From Methylophaga pinxianii (GTDB lineage Bacteria > Pseudomonadota > Gammaproteobacteria > Nitrosococcales > Methylophagaceae), in the NCBI RefSeq assembly GCF_020447225.1, contig NZ_JAJAEO010000177.1:1-64000 (forward strand): DNA of 64,000 bases, given 5' to 3'. Below the pieces are notes generated by a model that worked only from the letters and a program-made list of their open reading frames with translations, had not been told where the DNA came from and searched no databases. Below, one piece after another: positions 17,828 to 25,941 of the stretch. Each line of letters opens with the position of its first letter. Position 1 is the stretch's first letter. The translations under genes and the position numbers were made by a program.

Positions 17828-18019
17828 CAACTCATTAAATAACTTATCTCGAATAATTTTTAACTGACTATTTGTTCTATTAGACGTATTTTTTTCTGTT
17901 GCTGAGCCTGTCCGCTCTTGTTAGGATGGACTCAACTTACTGGCTTTCGCCAAGTTTCTAAGTTGTGCAATCTCTGCGTTTCAGACCTACACCTATATCA
18001 CTCAGTATTAGGAGAAGTC

Positions 18020-19162
18020 ATGACCGATAGACTCACTGTAGAATCCTTATCAGAGTTAACAGCATCACACGATGCGCCCTGTTTATCTCTTTATCAACCC
18101 ACCCATCGCTCCACACCGGACAACCAGCAAGATCCCATCCGGTTTCGAAATTTACTCAAGCAACTGGATAAATCCTTGCAACAACGTTATTCCTCAACAG
18201 AAATTAAACAGCTGCTCGAACCCTTTGAAAAATTAGCTCGTGATCCCCTGTTTTGGAATTACAGCCAGGATGGCTTGGCTGTCTTTGCTGCACCCCATTT
18301 TTTCCGCGTCTATCGACTGCAGCAAACCATGCCAGAGTTAGCAATTGCTGCCGATAGTTTTCATATCAAACCGTTACGCCGCTTTTTACAGGCCATCGAT
18401 CGTTATCAGGTATTAGCATTAAGTCGTGACAAATTCCGACTGTTTGAAGGTAATCGCGACACGCTGGACGAAATCTTTCTGCCGAAATCTATTCCGCACA
18501 CCATTGATGAAGCGCTGGGCAACGATTTAACCGAATCCCGTCATTCGGTTTCTTCATACGGTGGTGTAGGCGCAATGCACCACGGTCACGGTGGCCGCAA
18601 AGAAGCTCTGGATGTGGATGACGAACGTTTTTTCCGCTTCGTTGATCGTCAAGTTTACGAACACTTTTCTAAAAAATCGCGGTTGCCACTGATTCTGGCG
18701 TCAGTCAAAGAGCATCATCATTTGTTTCATAAGATCAGCCACAACTCTTTGTTGATGGAACATGGTCTGACTGCGAATCCGGAAGGATTCAAGCTGGATG
18801 AATTACGCAAACGCATCTGGGAAATTGTCGAAACGCAACATCAACAGCGTCAATCAGAGCTGGCAGAAGCTTTTGCTGAGGCCAAAGCACATCAGCTGGG
18901 TGAAGATGATCTAAAACAAGTGGCGGCCGCCGCCGCTTGTGGACGAGTTGATACCTTGATCATTGAAGAAGGCCATCATATTGAAGGTAGACTGAACCCT
19001 GAGACAGGTATAGTAGAAACCGCCGAGCTCAGTCATCCCGAAGTTGATGATGTGTTGGATGATTTGGGTGAACTGGTAGAAAAAATGGGGGGTGAAGTCT
19101 GGATCATGCCTCCGGAACAAATGCCCGGCAAAACCGGCGTGGCAGCTATTTACCGACATTAA
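18020..19162 (+). CDS. baeRF-like protein (bacterial eRF1/Pelota-related)
   Basis: About 380 residues from the ATG at 18020, chosen because AGGAGAAG lies just before it; a frame from 17918 adds only 34 untypical residues. A mixed alpha/beta core is followed by a histidine-rich stretch (GAMHHGHGG) and a C-terminal L7Ae-like domain with AAAACGRVDTLIIEEGHH. This layout resembles the bacterial archaeo-eukaryotic release factor (baeRF) families. They are predicted to act on stalled or hibernating ribosomes, though none is well characterised. I cannot assign the numbered subfamily. It lies alone, ending in a long stem-loop shared with the converging gene. Confidence 0.65.
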   Translation: MTDRLTVESLSELTASHDAPCLSLYQPTHRSTPDNQQDPIRFRNLLKQLDKSLQQRYSSTEIKQLLEPFEKLARDPLFWNYSQDGLAVFAAPHFFRVYRLQQTMPELAIAADSFHIKPLRRFLQAIDRYQVLALSRDKFRLFEGNRDTLDEIFLPKSIPHTIDEALGNDLTESRHSVSSYGGVGAMHHGHGGRKEALDVDDERFFRFVDRQVYEHFSKKSRLPLILASVKEHHHLFHKISHNSLLMEHGLTANPEGFKLDELRKRIWEIVETQHQQRQSELAEAFAEAKAHQLGEDDLKQVAAAAACGRVDTLIIEEGHHIEGRLNPETGIVETAELSHPEVDDVLDDLGELVEKMGGEVWIMPPEQMPGKTGVAAIYRH

Positions 19163-19178
19163 TCGTGTGCAGAAAATC

Positions 19179-19214
19179 AGGAACGCTGCTGTTTTTTTAA
19201 GTCGCAGCGTTCCT
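19179..19214. terminator. Long stem-loop between converging genes
   Basis: AGGAACGCTGC (19179-19189) pairs exactly with GCAGCGTTCCT (19204-19214) around a T-rich loop. CTTTTC follows on the plus strand. It sits 17 bases after the baeRF stop and 10 bases before the end of the minus-strand gene, as expected for a shared terminator. The T tract is weak. Confidence 0.6.
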
Positions 19215-19223
19215 CTTTTCTGA

Positions 19224-19751
19224 TTAATTCAATGGATATTCGTGTTCGGCATAAAATTGCTGATAGACAATTTCAATCCGCAGCCTATCACCCGCCTCGA
19301 TAAACTGTAATGGCTGACTGACATCCTCAATCCATTGCTGTGCCTGTTCGGCTTTAATAAAGCTGCATATATCGCCAATTGGCCAGTGAAAATATACTTC
19401 GCGTTGTTGTTTTTCAGCTAACACGTCTGGATCATTGGTATCGGGTAATGGAATATACGAACTGAAAATTTCTAAACCGCCCTGCTGTTCAGGATCACCA
19501 GCGTTATATTCCAGTGAGATATCCCAGCCACGCACCAATCCATTCTCAGCATCACCACGCTCAAAACTGAAACCGTACATTGCCAGAATATCCTCCTCGA
19601 CTTCCGGCAATTTTTGCAATGCCTGCTGCACGGCTTTAATCGCGGTTTTGTCTTGCTCGGTAAGGTTTTCCAGACTAAGCAGCCAATCTCCCAACTGGAT
19701 GGCGGCCTGGATAATGGGAGGATGGGTTTTGTCGAGCAAAATGTGTGACAT
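19224..19751 (-). CDS. Hypothetical protein (about 175 aa)
   Basis: I do not recognise this protein. From the ATG at 19751 it is 175 residues, acidic and soluble, without signal peptide or membrane helices. It begins MSHILLDKTHPPII and has a central SLEYNAGDPEQQGGLEIFSSYI segment. An alternative GTG start at 19781 adds ten residues, and neither start has a good ribosome site. The length, normal codon use and convergent position with a shared terminator argue that it is a real gene. It is a stand-alone gene with no functional hint from its neighbours. Confidence 0.6.
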   Translation of the reverse strand: MSHILLDKTHPPIIQAAIQLGDWLLSLENLTEQDKTAIKAVQQALQKLPEVEEDILAMYGFSFERGDAENGLVRGWDISLEYNAGDPEQQGGLEIFSSYIPLPDTNDPDVLAEKQQREVYFHWPIGDICSFIKAEQAQQWIEDVSQPLQFIEAGDRLRIEIVYQQFYAEHEYPLN

Positions 19752-19871
19752 AGGTGGACTATCAATAGTTAGAGCTGACACATCATATCAAACTGGGTTG
19801 AATAACCCCATGCAGGAGCTTAATCGCTAACAGGTGTGATTAAAAATTTCTATCACGTACAGATAAAATAA

Positions 19872-19897
19872 CGTTCCCACGCCGGAGCGTGGGAACG
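19872..19897. repeat. REP-like hairpin (solo copy)
   Basis: CGTTCCCACGC, CGGA, then GCGTGGGAACG is a perfect 11-bp inverted repeat with a 4-base loop. The same GTTCCCACG stem recurs at 22174, 24086, 24132, 24759 and 24808. All copies are intergenic, and four of them flank a RAYT transposase remnant, so this is a dispersed REP element. It lies just beyond the 3' end of the small exported-protein gene (19932-20123). Confidence 0.8.
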
Positions 19898-19931
19898 GAT
19901 ATTACTGGGATTAGATAACTAAAAAATCAGC

Positions 19932-20123
19932 TTATTTTTTTGGCGTCTGCTTGCTTAATACCAAATCATTTTGTTTGAGATCTGTTTGCTGACTATCAAC
20001 AAAGCTGGTAGCCAAATGGTCTGCTTTTTTGTGTTCAAACTCTTTCGTTTCAGCCACAGCGACACTCACCGAACTGGCCAGACTCAAGGCACTGATTGAG
20101 AGAAATGTATTTAATCTGTTCAT
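19932..20123 (-). CDS. Small exported protein (63 aa), unknown
   Basis: A 63-residue frame begins with a clear Sec signal peptide (MNRLNTFLSISALSLASS, cleavage likely after VAVA near residue 24). The mature part is about 39 residues, hydrophilic, lysine- and glutamine-rich, and lacks cysteine. A perfect AAGGAG ribosome site lies about eight bases before the ATG, which makes translation likely. No family is recognised. It is probably a periplasmic peptide of the short signal-peptide-plus-charged-tail kind. A REP-like hairpin follows its 3' end. Confidence 0.65.
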   Translation of the reverse strand: MNRLNTFLSISALSLASSVSVAVAETKEFEHKKADHLATSFVDSQQTDLKQNDLVLSKQTPKK

Positions 20124-20246
20124 CGGGTAACTCCTTTAGCTCAAAATCACAGTTTCAGTTATAGACCTGGCAAACTGAACTTTGGCTGAACAAACTTAAG
20201 AAGTTAACGGTTTAATTATTGATGATCATCATCATCAACCAGTGTG

Positions 20247-20274
20247 GCATTCCCATGCAGCTGCATGGGAATGC
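20247..20274. repeat. Perfect 28-bp palindrome, diverged REP-like or terminator
   Basis: GCATTCCCATGCAG (20247-20260) is followed directly by its exact reverse complement (20261-20274). The TTCCCA core resembles the nearby REP hairpins, but the stem is different and there is no loop spacer. It lies 13 bases beyond the stop of the sorbosone-dehydrogenase-like gene and may also act in termination, although no T run follows. Confidence 0.55.
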
Positions 20275-20286
20275 TATCCCACCTTA

Positions 20287-21609
20287 TTATTCAGTGTTTG
20301 GTGTGACACGCCAAATCGTATTACCCACATCATCTGCAACCAATAAACCACCCTGGTTATCGACAACAACTCCCACTGGACGTCCCATGGCGTCACCCTT
20401 GCCATCAACGAACCCAGTTAAAACATCCTGTGGTTTACCAGACGGTTCGCCATTAGAGAAAGGCACAAAAATCACTTTGTAACCGCTTAATGGCTTTCTA
20501 TTCCATGAACCATGCTGACCTATAAAAGCACCATGTTGATATTTCTCAGCCAGTAAATCCGCTTCATAAAATGCCAGACCAAGTGAGGCAGTATGCGCAC
20601 CAAGCGCATAATCCGGTTTAATGGCTTTTTCCACTAAATCAGGGCGTTGCGGTTCAACACGCTCATCAACATGTTGACCATAATAACTGTAAGGCCAGCC
20701 ATAAAATCCGCCTTCCTGTACCGAGGTCATATAATCCGGCACCAAGTCACTACCTATTTCATCGCGTTCATTTACCGTGGTCCACAGTTCACCACTATCG
20801 GGATGCCAGGCCAAGCCATTGGGATTGCGTAACCCCGAGGCATACAGACGTTTTTCACCGGTTTCCGGATTAACCTCCAAAATTGCGGCACGGTTTTCTT
20901 CAACTTCCATGCCGTACTCAGCGACATTACTATTTGAACCAACTGTGGCATAAAGCAAAGTGCCATCTTCATTGGCAATAATATTTTTGGTCCAATGATG
21001 ATTGATTGGCCCGCCAGGTAAATCCGTTACATGCTCGGGTTCGGCAGTAATTTGAGTCTGCCCTTCTTCATAGGGAAAACGTACGATGGCATCGGCATTG
21101 GCAACATAGAAATCATTACCAATCAGCTCCATACCAAACGGTGAATATAAATCTTCAAGGAACACATGGCGGGTCTCGGCAACGCCATCTCCGTCTTCAT
21201 CGCGTAACAAGGTAATGCGATCTGCACTGGGTACCGCAGCCCCTGCTTTTTTCATTACCAGGCCTTTGATCCAATCTTTAATGCCCGTGTCAGGTTTCTC
21301 GCTTTTCGGGCCATTGCTTTCAGCCACCAGCACATCACCGTTGGGTAAAACATATAACCAACGAGGATGATCCAAATCCATGGCAAACCGATTCACGCTA
21401 AGCCCTTCGGCTGCCAGCGGTTTACCATCAATAGGCCAGCCCACTGCAGGGGCGATATTCAATGTTGGGATTAAGGTTTTGGCGGGTGCGGTCAATACCG
21501 GGTCCGGACCAAAATCCGATTGCGGAGGAATTTTAGCGGTATCACCACAGCCATGTAGACTAACAGTCAAGACGCCAATAGCGGCGCTGAACAGATAAGG
21601 ATGCTGCAT
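20287..21609 (-). CDS. PQQ-type sorbosone/glucose dehydrogenase-like lipoprotein
   Basis: 440 residues. The signal peptide ends in a lipobox (LHGC, Cys21), so the mature protein is a lipoprotein. The rest is a six-bladed beta-propeller of the GSDH / L-sorbosone dehydrogenase family, with repeated blades such as [35 protein letters not shown] and [16 protein letters not shown]. Characterised relatives use PQQ and calcium to oxidise aldoses or sorbosone in the periplasm, but many homologues are uncharacterised. PQQ is abundant in methylotrophs, which fits. An AGGAG site lies before the ATG. It stands alone and is divergent from the HPF-like gene. Confidence 0.85.
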   Translation of the reverse strand: MQHPYLFSAAIGVLTVSLHGCGDTAKIPPQSDFGPDPVLTAPAKTLIPTLNIAPAVGWPIDGKPLAAEGLSVNRFAMDLDHPRWLYVLPNGDVLVAESNGPKSEKPDTGIKDWIKGLVMKKAGAAVPSADRITLLRDEDGDGVAETRHVFLEDLYSPFGMELIGNDFYVANADAIVRFPYEEGQTQITAEPEHVTDLPGGPINHHWTKNIIANEDGTLLYATVGSNSNVAEYGMEVEENRAAILEVNPETGEKRLYASGLRNPNGLAWHPDSGELWTTVNERDEIGSDLVPDYMTSVQEGGFYGWPYSYYGQHVDERVEPQRPDLVEKAIKPDYALGAHTASLGLAFYEADLLAEKYQHGAFIGQHGSWNRKPLSGYKVIFVPFSNGEPSGKPQDVLTGFVDGKGDAMGRPVGVVVDNQGGLLVADDVGNTIWRVTPNTE

Positions 21610-21828
21610 ATTGTTACTCCTGAATTAAATTGTAACCAAGCTTTTTCTGACCGGGATTAATACCTGAGTCTAACAAGCTTCATAGAAAGTTCGGCTTGCT
21701 CTGAGTTAAAGGCGATTAAAGTTATTCTCTTTATAGTGATTTCAGCGTTCATGATGTGACAGCGGAATATTTCATTAACGATGTTGTCACAGCATCAAGA
21801 ACGTTTTATTTCACTCAATGGAGGTTGC

Positions 21829-22146
21829 ATGCAAATTCAGGTGAATACTGATCGTCATATTCCTGGCGACGATACGCTGACTGAATCTATTCGTGAGGAA
21901 CTACAGCATTCTCTCAAACGATTCGATGACCACGTCACTCGTATAGAAGTACATTTAAGTGATCAAAACAGTGAAAACCGAGGCGGTGCCGATGATATCC
22001 GCTGCCTGATCGAAGCCCGAATAGAAGGCCACCAACCCAATGTGGTCACCCATGACGCCGCGACCATCAAACAAGCGTTTACCGGTGCGATAGATAAAAT
22101 GAAACGTGTACTGACCACCACGATTGAGCGGATGCAGTCGCACTAA
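21829..22146 (+). CDS. HPF/RaiA-like ribosome-associated protein
   Basis: 105 residues from the ATG at 21829, chosen because GGAGG lies just upstream; a frame from 21781 adds 16 residues without a ribosome site. It matches the short S30AE/sigma-54-modulation fold: a beta strand QIQVNTD, a helix with DDTLTESIREELQHSLKRF, strands HVTRIEVHLSDQN and RCLIEARIEG, and a C-terminal helix with AFTGAIDKMKRVLTT. Family members bind the 30S subunit and silence or dimerise ribosomes in stasis. It lacks the long C-terminal dimerisation domain, so it is a short-type member. It is not next to rpoN, unlike classical hpf, so I leave the symbol blank. Confidence 0.8.
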   Translation: MQIQVNTDRHIPGDDTLTESIREELQHSLKRFDDHVTRIEVHLSDQNSENRGGADDIRCLIEARIEGHQPNVVTHDAATIKQAFTGAIDKMKRVLTTTIERMQSH

Positions 22147-22471
22147 ACTCTGCTCTTCTGGTCGGCTTACTGGTTCCCACGGTCCTCCGTGGGAATCAAC
22201 TTTCACACGGAATTGCCATGGGAACAAACCTAAAAAAGTGGTCCAGCTCTCCCTGCTTCTCGTATATTTCGGGTAAAGTCTGCAAACATTGTTTCGGATA
22301 AGGAAAGGACATGGAGTCAATCAGTATCGCGTTTTCGATTTTTCTCAGTAGCTCACCAGTAGGGTGTAGCTACGTGTTTTCGATGTAGGTGGCGAGATTA
22401 TTTTGTTTTTCCCCATGTGAACGGTAAGCTACCCGATACTACGTTCTTAATTCGCATCATCGGGCAATATA
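22147..22471. other. 325-base gene-free stretch with a REP-like hairpin
   Basis: This interval contains a REP-like hairpin at 22174-22195. It also has a possible 25-codon frame at 22311-22388 preceded by AAGGAAAGG, and the upstream region of the next gene. I see no tRNA, terminator or conserved longer ORF. The 25-codon frame has no recognisable product. Confidence 0.5.
22174..22195. repeat. REP-like hairpin (solo copy, TCCT loop)
   Basis: TTCCCACGG (22174-22182), TCCT, then CCGTGGGAA (22187-22195) is a perfect 9-bp stem. It belongs to the same dispersed family as 24132-24155 and lies 27 bases after the HPF-like gene stop. Confidence 0.8.
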
Positions 22472-22927
22472 ATGAATAACAAGTTAGTTTTAGCAATTGG
22501 ATTGGTTTTGCTCATCGGCGTTATTGTGCTGGCAGCAAATTTAATCAGTGATCCATCAACACCCTCTTTAGCGACCGAACAACAGCAACCATTGGATGAA
22601 GTGTCTATTGAAGAAGGCTTTTTGGAAGCTGAAAAATTAATTAACTCTCGTGCTCCCATCAAAATTGATGATGAAACTCGTCTGAATAAAGCCTTGGCGG
22701 GCCCGGGTGATTTGATGACGTATTTTTATTCATTGACCAATGTCACTGTGAACAATGTAAATCCGACGGAGGTACTGGAAGATATCAAACCCAAATTGCT
22801 TGCGAGCCTGTGCAGCAACCCGGATATGCAGCCCGTGTTAGAAGCTGGTGCCAGACTGGTTTACGTGTATTCCGATAAGAATGGTCAGGATGTGGGCCGT
22901 ATTGAAGTGGTGTCGGCAGACTGCTAG
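22472..22927 (+). CDS. Membrane-anchored hypothetical protein (151 aa)
   Basis: I do not recognise this protein. It has one N-terminal hydrophobic helix (MNNKLVLAIGLVLLIGVIVL) without a clear cleavage site, so it is probably an anchored periplasmic protein. A soluble domain follows with FLEAEKLINSRAPIKIDDE and a C-terminal VYSDKNGQDVGRIEVVSADC. There are two cysteines, in LLASLCSNPD and at the C-terminal residue, which could form a disulphide. No good ribosome site is seen, but length and composition are like neighbouring genes. It stands alone between the REP region and msrB. Confidence 0.6.
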   Translation: MNNKLVLAIGLVLLIGVIVLAANLISDPSTPSLATEQQQPLDEVSIEEGFLEAEKLINSRAPIKIDDETRLNKALAGPGDLMTYFYSLTNVTVNNVNPTEVLEDIKPKLLASLCSNPDMQPVLEAGARLVYVYSDKNGQDVGRIEVVSADC

Positions 22928-23114
22928 CTCTTCCATAAGCTAATAATGAAGTTTATTTCCCGATACGAGAGTTCCTATGATCATGTGTGGAACGACTGTC
23001 TTGTTGATGAGTCAGTATGTGATTAATAAAGCGTAATTTTCATAATTACTGATAGCTATTAATGTTTAATCATGTGCATTATCGCTCTTAATCTTTCTTA
23101 AGGATTTGATGGTC

Positions 23115-23576
23115 ATGTCTAAATACAAAAAAGCAGCAGAAGTAGTTGAAAAACTGACCCCTGAACAACATTACGTCACCCAGCAATGTGGCACTGAGCC
23201 GCCGTTTGACAATGCCTATTGGGACAATCACGAAGCCGGACTTTATGTGGATGTCGTCTCCGGTGAGCCATTGTTTGCATCAGTTGATAAGTTTGATAGC
23301 GGAACTGGCTGGCCAAGTTTTACCCGTCCTGTTCAAACTGAGAACATTAATGAAAACTTTGACGACAGCCTGGGCATGCGCCGTGTTGAAGTGCGTTCTG
23401 TTCATGGCGACAGTCACTTAGGTCATGTGTTCCCTGATGGCCCGGAAGAAGCCGGAGGCATGCGTTATTGCATCAACTCTGCCTCTCTACGATTTATTCC
23501 CGTTGAAGAGCTTGAAACTGAAGGCTATGGCGAATTTAGAAACCTTTTTTCAGAAACATCTGGAGAGGCAAAATGA
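23115..23576 (+). CDS. msrB: Peptide-methionine (R)-S-oxide reductase MsrB
   Basis: About 153 residues. It repairs the R epimer of methionine sulfoxide in proteins. The core motifs [20 protein letters not shown] and the catalytic cysteine in [11 protein letters not shown] are intact. Both CxxC zinc pairs of the E. coli type are replaced (YVDVVSGEP and VRSVHGDSH), and the position that holds the resolving cysteine in some relatives is Thr (SGTGW). So this is a zinc-free, one-Cys form, probably recycled directly by thioredoxin or a small thiol. ATG at 23115 or 23109 could start it after AAGGA. Its stop overlaps the msrA ATG. Confidence 0.93.
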   Translation: MSKYKKAAEVVEKLTPEQHYVTQQCGTEPPFDNAYWDNHEAGLYVDVVSGEPLFASVDKFDSGTGWPSFTRPVQTENINENFDDSLGMRRVEVRSVHGDSHLGHVFPDGPEEAGGMRYCINSASLRFIPVEELETEGYGEFRNLFSETSGEAK

Positions 23577-24079
23577 GCGAGACAAAAACCGAACGTGCCG
23601 TACTGGCTGGTGGCTGCTTCTGGGGTATGCAGGATTTACTTCGTAAATTACCAGGCGTTATCTCGTCGCGGGTCGGCTATACCGGTGGCGATATTCCAAA
23701 TGCCACTTATCCAAACCACGGTACACATGCCGAAGCAATTGAAATTATCTTTGATCCCGAACAGATTAGCTTCCGACAGTTACTCGAATCCTTCTTTCAG
23801 ATCCACGACCCGACCACACCAAATCAACAAGGTAACGATCGAGGCATGAGTTATCGCTCTGCGATTTATTACACCAGCGATGAACAGGCTGAGATTGCTA
23901 AACAGACTATTGAAGAGATCAATCAATCAGGGTTATGGCCCGGCAAAGTCGTCACAGAAGTGGAACCCGTCGGTGATTTCTGGGAAGCCGAACCCGAACA
24001 TCAGGATTATCTGCAACATTATCCAACCGGCTACACCTGTCATTACATTCGGCCGGGTTGGAAATTGCCGAAAAGCTGA
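23573..24079 (+). CDS. msrA: Peptide-methionine (S)-S-oxide reductase MsrA
   Basis: 168 residues. The catalytic GCFWG motif places the nucleophile at Cys15. GYTGG, HAEAIEI and YRSAIY are standard active-site segments. A C-terminal cysteine (GYTCHY) may resolve the disulphide. It reduces the S epimer of protein methionine sulfoxide and so complements MsrB, with which it is coupled by a 4-base ATGA overlap and an AGAGG ribosome site inside msrB. Together they form a cytoplasmic oxidative-damage repair unit, since there is no signal peptide. REP hairpins begin six bases after its stop. Confidence 0.95.
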   Translation: MSETKTERAVLAGGCFWGMQDLLRKLPGVISSRVGYTGGDIPNATYPNHGTHAEAIEIIFDPEQISFRQLLESFFQIHDPTTPNQQGNDRGMSYRSAIYYTSDEQAEIAKQTIEEINQSGLWPGKVVTEVEPVGDFWEAEPEHQDYLQHYPTGYTCHYIRPGWKLPKS

Positions 24080-24085
24080 GTCACA

Positions 24086-24155
24086 TTCCCACGCAGGAGC
24101 GTGGAAACGAGATTGCATCTCCACCATTCTAGTTCCCACGGTCCTCCGTGGGAAC
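24086..24155. repeat. Inverted pair of REP hairpins (BIME-like), left of the RAYT
   Basis: Hairpin one is TTCCCACGC (24086-24094), AGGA, GCGTGGAAA (24099-24107). Hairpin two is GTTCCCACGG (24132-24141), TCCT, CCGTGGGAAC (24146-24155). The loops AGGA and TCCT are reverse complements, so the two copies point in opposite directions, as in bacterial interspersed mosaic elements. The pair ends 21 bases from the 3' end of the RAYT remnant. Confidence 0.85.
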
Positions 24156-24175
24156 CTCAGCCAGTTATCTCAATT

Positions 24176-24706
24176 TTACCATTCATAACAAATCTCCAAT
24201 AGACCATCCATTCCTGCATAATTTCTTGCACTGGAATAGCGCCAATGAATAGCTTCGTCCACGTAGCCACCTTTGACTGGGTTATGATGAATATAATCAA
24301 TTTTTTGACACATCATTGTCTCACCCTGTATCAGTTCTGGATGAACACCTTCCTGCCAGAATTGATGTAGCCGATCATATTTGTGGGCTTTTTTTATGAG
24401 AATCCAACTCTTTCAGAATAGTATGAATCCGATTAGCTGAAGGTAGCTAATTAGGCGACGCGCAGTAAAAGATTTAAATCGAGCAATATCTTTATCCAGT
24501 TGCTCGCTTTGGGCAATAAGATGCAGGTGATTTTCAAGAATTACGTAGGCATATATATTCATCCCCTCATTCATCATGAATCGAAAAGAGTCGAATAAAA
24601 TATTGACGGTGTCTGGCCGGGTGAAAACGGGTATCCAATTTAATACCGTTAAGGTCATAAAGTGTGGTTGGGTTGGATCAGTAAATATATAGCGGCTTCG
24701 GCCCAT
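24176..24706 (-). pseudogene. REP-associated tyrosine transposase (RAYT), frameshifted
   Basis: The intact part (24706 to about 24425) starts MGRSRYIFTDPTQPHFMTLT and contains the HUH-like metal motif ENHLHLIAQ, the hallmark of Y1/IS200-like REP-associated transposases. It then shifts frame near 24440 (the frame resumes as SANRIHTILKELDSHKK). It shifts again at an A7 run (24393-24402 region) and continues as YDRLHQFWQEGVHPEL, MMCQKIDYIHHNPVKGGYV and WRYSSARNYAG to TAA at 24176. IHHNPVK-GYV and WRYSSA are the conserved RAYT C-terminus. About 177 codons in total, normal for the family. It is flanked on both sides by REP pairs. The frameshifts could be biological or sequencing errors; the homopolymer one is the more suspect. 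Confidence 0.85.
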
Positions 24707-24758
24707 GCCTTATAATCCTTTACGTAGCATTGCTTAAGTTAAAGCATAGCACACAGGC

Positions 24759-24830
24759 GTTCCCACGCGGGAGCGTGGGAACTAGGAAATGCTCATCCGC
24801 TATCCTGGTTCCCACGGTCCTCCGTGGAAA
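24759..24830. repeat. Inverted pair of REP hairpins (BIME-like), right of the RAYT
   Basis: Hairpin one is GTTCCCACGC (24759-24768), GGGA, GCGTGGGAAC (24773-24782). Hairpin two is GTTCCCACGG (24808-24817), TCCT, CCGTGGAAA (24822-24830). The spacing and orientation mirror the pair on the other side of the RAYT. Confidence 0.85.
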
Positions 24831-24923
24831 TCTACCAAGCGACATTCATAAGCGTCGACATCGGAACGAGATTTCAACTCTCAGTGTTCAAGTGAACATT
24901 TAATTTGAGTAAATTTCAGGCAC

Positions 24924-24947
24924 AAAAAAACCACCCAAAGGTGGTTT
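24924..24947 (-). terminator. Terminator of the tmRNA gene
   Basis: On the minus strand AAACCACC, TTTG, GGTGGTTT is followed by a run of T. In plus coordinates the arms are 24928-24935 and 24940-24947. It lies 10 bases beyond the CCA end of tmRNA. Confidence 0.85.
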
Positions 24948-24957
24948 ATTTTTGTTT

Positions 24958-25318
24958 TGGTGGAGGCGGCGGGAATCGAACCCGCGTCCGCGAATCCTCT
25001 GCCTTCAGCTCTACATGCTTATTTCATCTATTAATTTAACTTCAAGCTACCCGATGAACAGGGAAAACATGAAGCGATCTTGTTAGGTTTTAGTCTATCA
25101 GTACCAAGCATACGTCAAGACGATCTTGTGAGAGTCGACGCCCGATACCAGACGCACAAGCACGGATCTGGTCGGACGGCATTCACTGGTTATTAAGCAG
25201 CTAGTGCGTAGTTGTTATCGTTAGCAACTATATTTTTCCAATCTTTTTTACGAGAAGAACTGGAGTACTCGGCATGCACCTTAGGTTTCGTAACCCACGT
25301 CGAAGCCAGGTCGCCCCC
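24958..25318 (-). ncRNA. ssrA: Transfer-messenger RNA (tmRNA, SsrA)
   Basis: The 5' end GGGGGCG (25318-25312) pairs with CGCCTCC near the 3' end, completing the alanine-type acceptor stem, and CCA is encoded (24960-24958). The conserved GACCTGGCTTCGACGTGG follows the 5' end, and GGTTCGATTCCCGCCGCC forms the T arm. The tag reading frame runs from 25225 to the stop at 25193 and encodes ANDNNYALAA after the charged alanine; E. coli has ANDENYALAA. Total length is about 361 nt. It rescues stalled ribosomes with SmpB, whose gene lies immediately upstream on the same strand. Confidence 0.97.
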
Positions 25319-25340
25319 AAAGGTTTGTAGTACGTTAGTC

Positions 25341-25369
25341 ATTATACGGATTTTAAAGTTCCGTGACGA
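25341..25369 (-). promoter_or_regulatory. Promoter of tmRNA
   Basis: On the minus strand a perfect TATAAT (-10; plus 25346-25341) lies 22 bases before the mature tmRNA 5' end. A weak -35 TCGTCA (plus 25369-25364) sits at 17-bp spacing. The extra bases before the mature end fit a precursor leader removed by RNase P. Confidence 0.7.
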
Positions 25370-25372
25370 TCT

Positions 25373-25849
25373 TTAAATATTTTTAAACAGTCGTTCTTTA
25401 TCACGTTGCCAATCACGCTCTTTCATGGTGGCCCGCTTATCATGCATTTGCTTACCTTTAGCCAAGGCAATTTCGATCTTGGCTTTGCCTCGCTTCCAAT
25501 ACATATTAAGCGGGATTAAGGTGTAACCTTTGCGCTCAACAGCGCCAATCAGCTTATTTAACTCGTTACGATTAAGCAGCAGTTTACGGTCGCGTTGTGG
25601 TTCGGGGACCACGTGGGTGGAAGCCGTTTTTAATGCCGTGATTAAGGCATTGGCTAACCAGGCTTCGCCATGACGGATCAGCACATAGCTGTCACTCAGC
25701 TGTGCTTTGCCTTCGCGTAAGCTTTTGACTTCCCAGCCTTCCAGCACTAAGCCCGCTTCGAATTTTTCTTCTATAAAAAATTCGTGGCGCGCTTTCCGGT
25801 TACGGGCGATAGTATTATCTGTTTGTTGAGGTTTATTCTTTGTGGCCAT
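25373..25849 (-). CDS. smpB: SsrA-binding protein SmpB
   Basis: 158 residues from the ATG at 25849; upstream in-frame starts to 25891 add residues not seen in the family. The core has [32 protein letters not shown] and the basic C-terminal tail [19 protein letters not shown], which folds in the mRNA channel. SmpB binds the tRNA-like domain of tmRNA and delivers it to stalled ribosomes. The gene ends 54 bases before ssrA, the usual gammaproteobacterial arrangement. A promoter for ssrA lies between them, so they need not be co-transcribed. Confidence 0.97.
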   Translation of the reverse strand: MATKNKPQQTDNTIARNRKARHEFFIEEKFEAGLVLEGWEVKSLREGKAQLSDSYVLIRHGEAWLANALITALKTASTHVVPEPQRDRKLLLNRNELNKLIGAVERKGYTLIPLNMYWKRGKAKIEIALAKGKQMHDKRATMKERDWQRDKERLFKNI

Positions 25850-25941
25850 GGCGGCATTATACATGTGCATATTGCTGCTTGGCTTGAGCATTTTAGGAAT
25901 TTCGCCCAGAATCGAGGCTATTTATCTCTTATGAGTGCGAT

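Noticed and set aside
22311-22388. 25-codon frame with an AAGGAAAGG upstream
   Set aside because: Short, no recognisable product, and located in a region with REP debris. Recorded only as a possibility.
19872-24830. Recurring GTTCCCACG units as a CRISPR-like array
   Set aside because: Copies are irregularly spaced over 5 kb, each is a self-complementary hairpin, and there are no equal-length spacers or cas genes. They fit REP elements near a RAYT.
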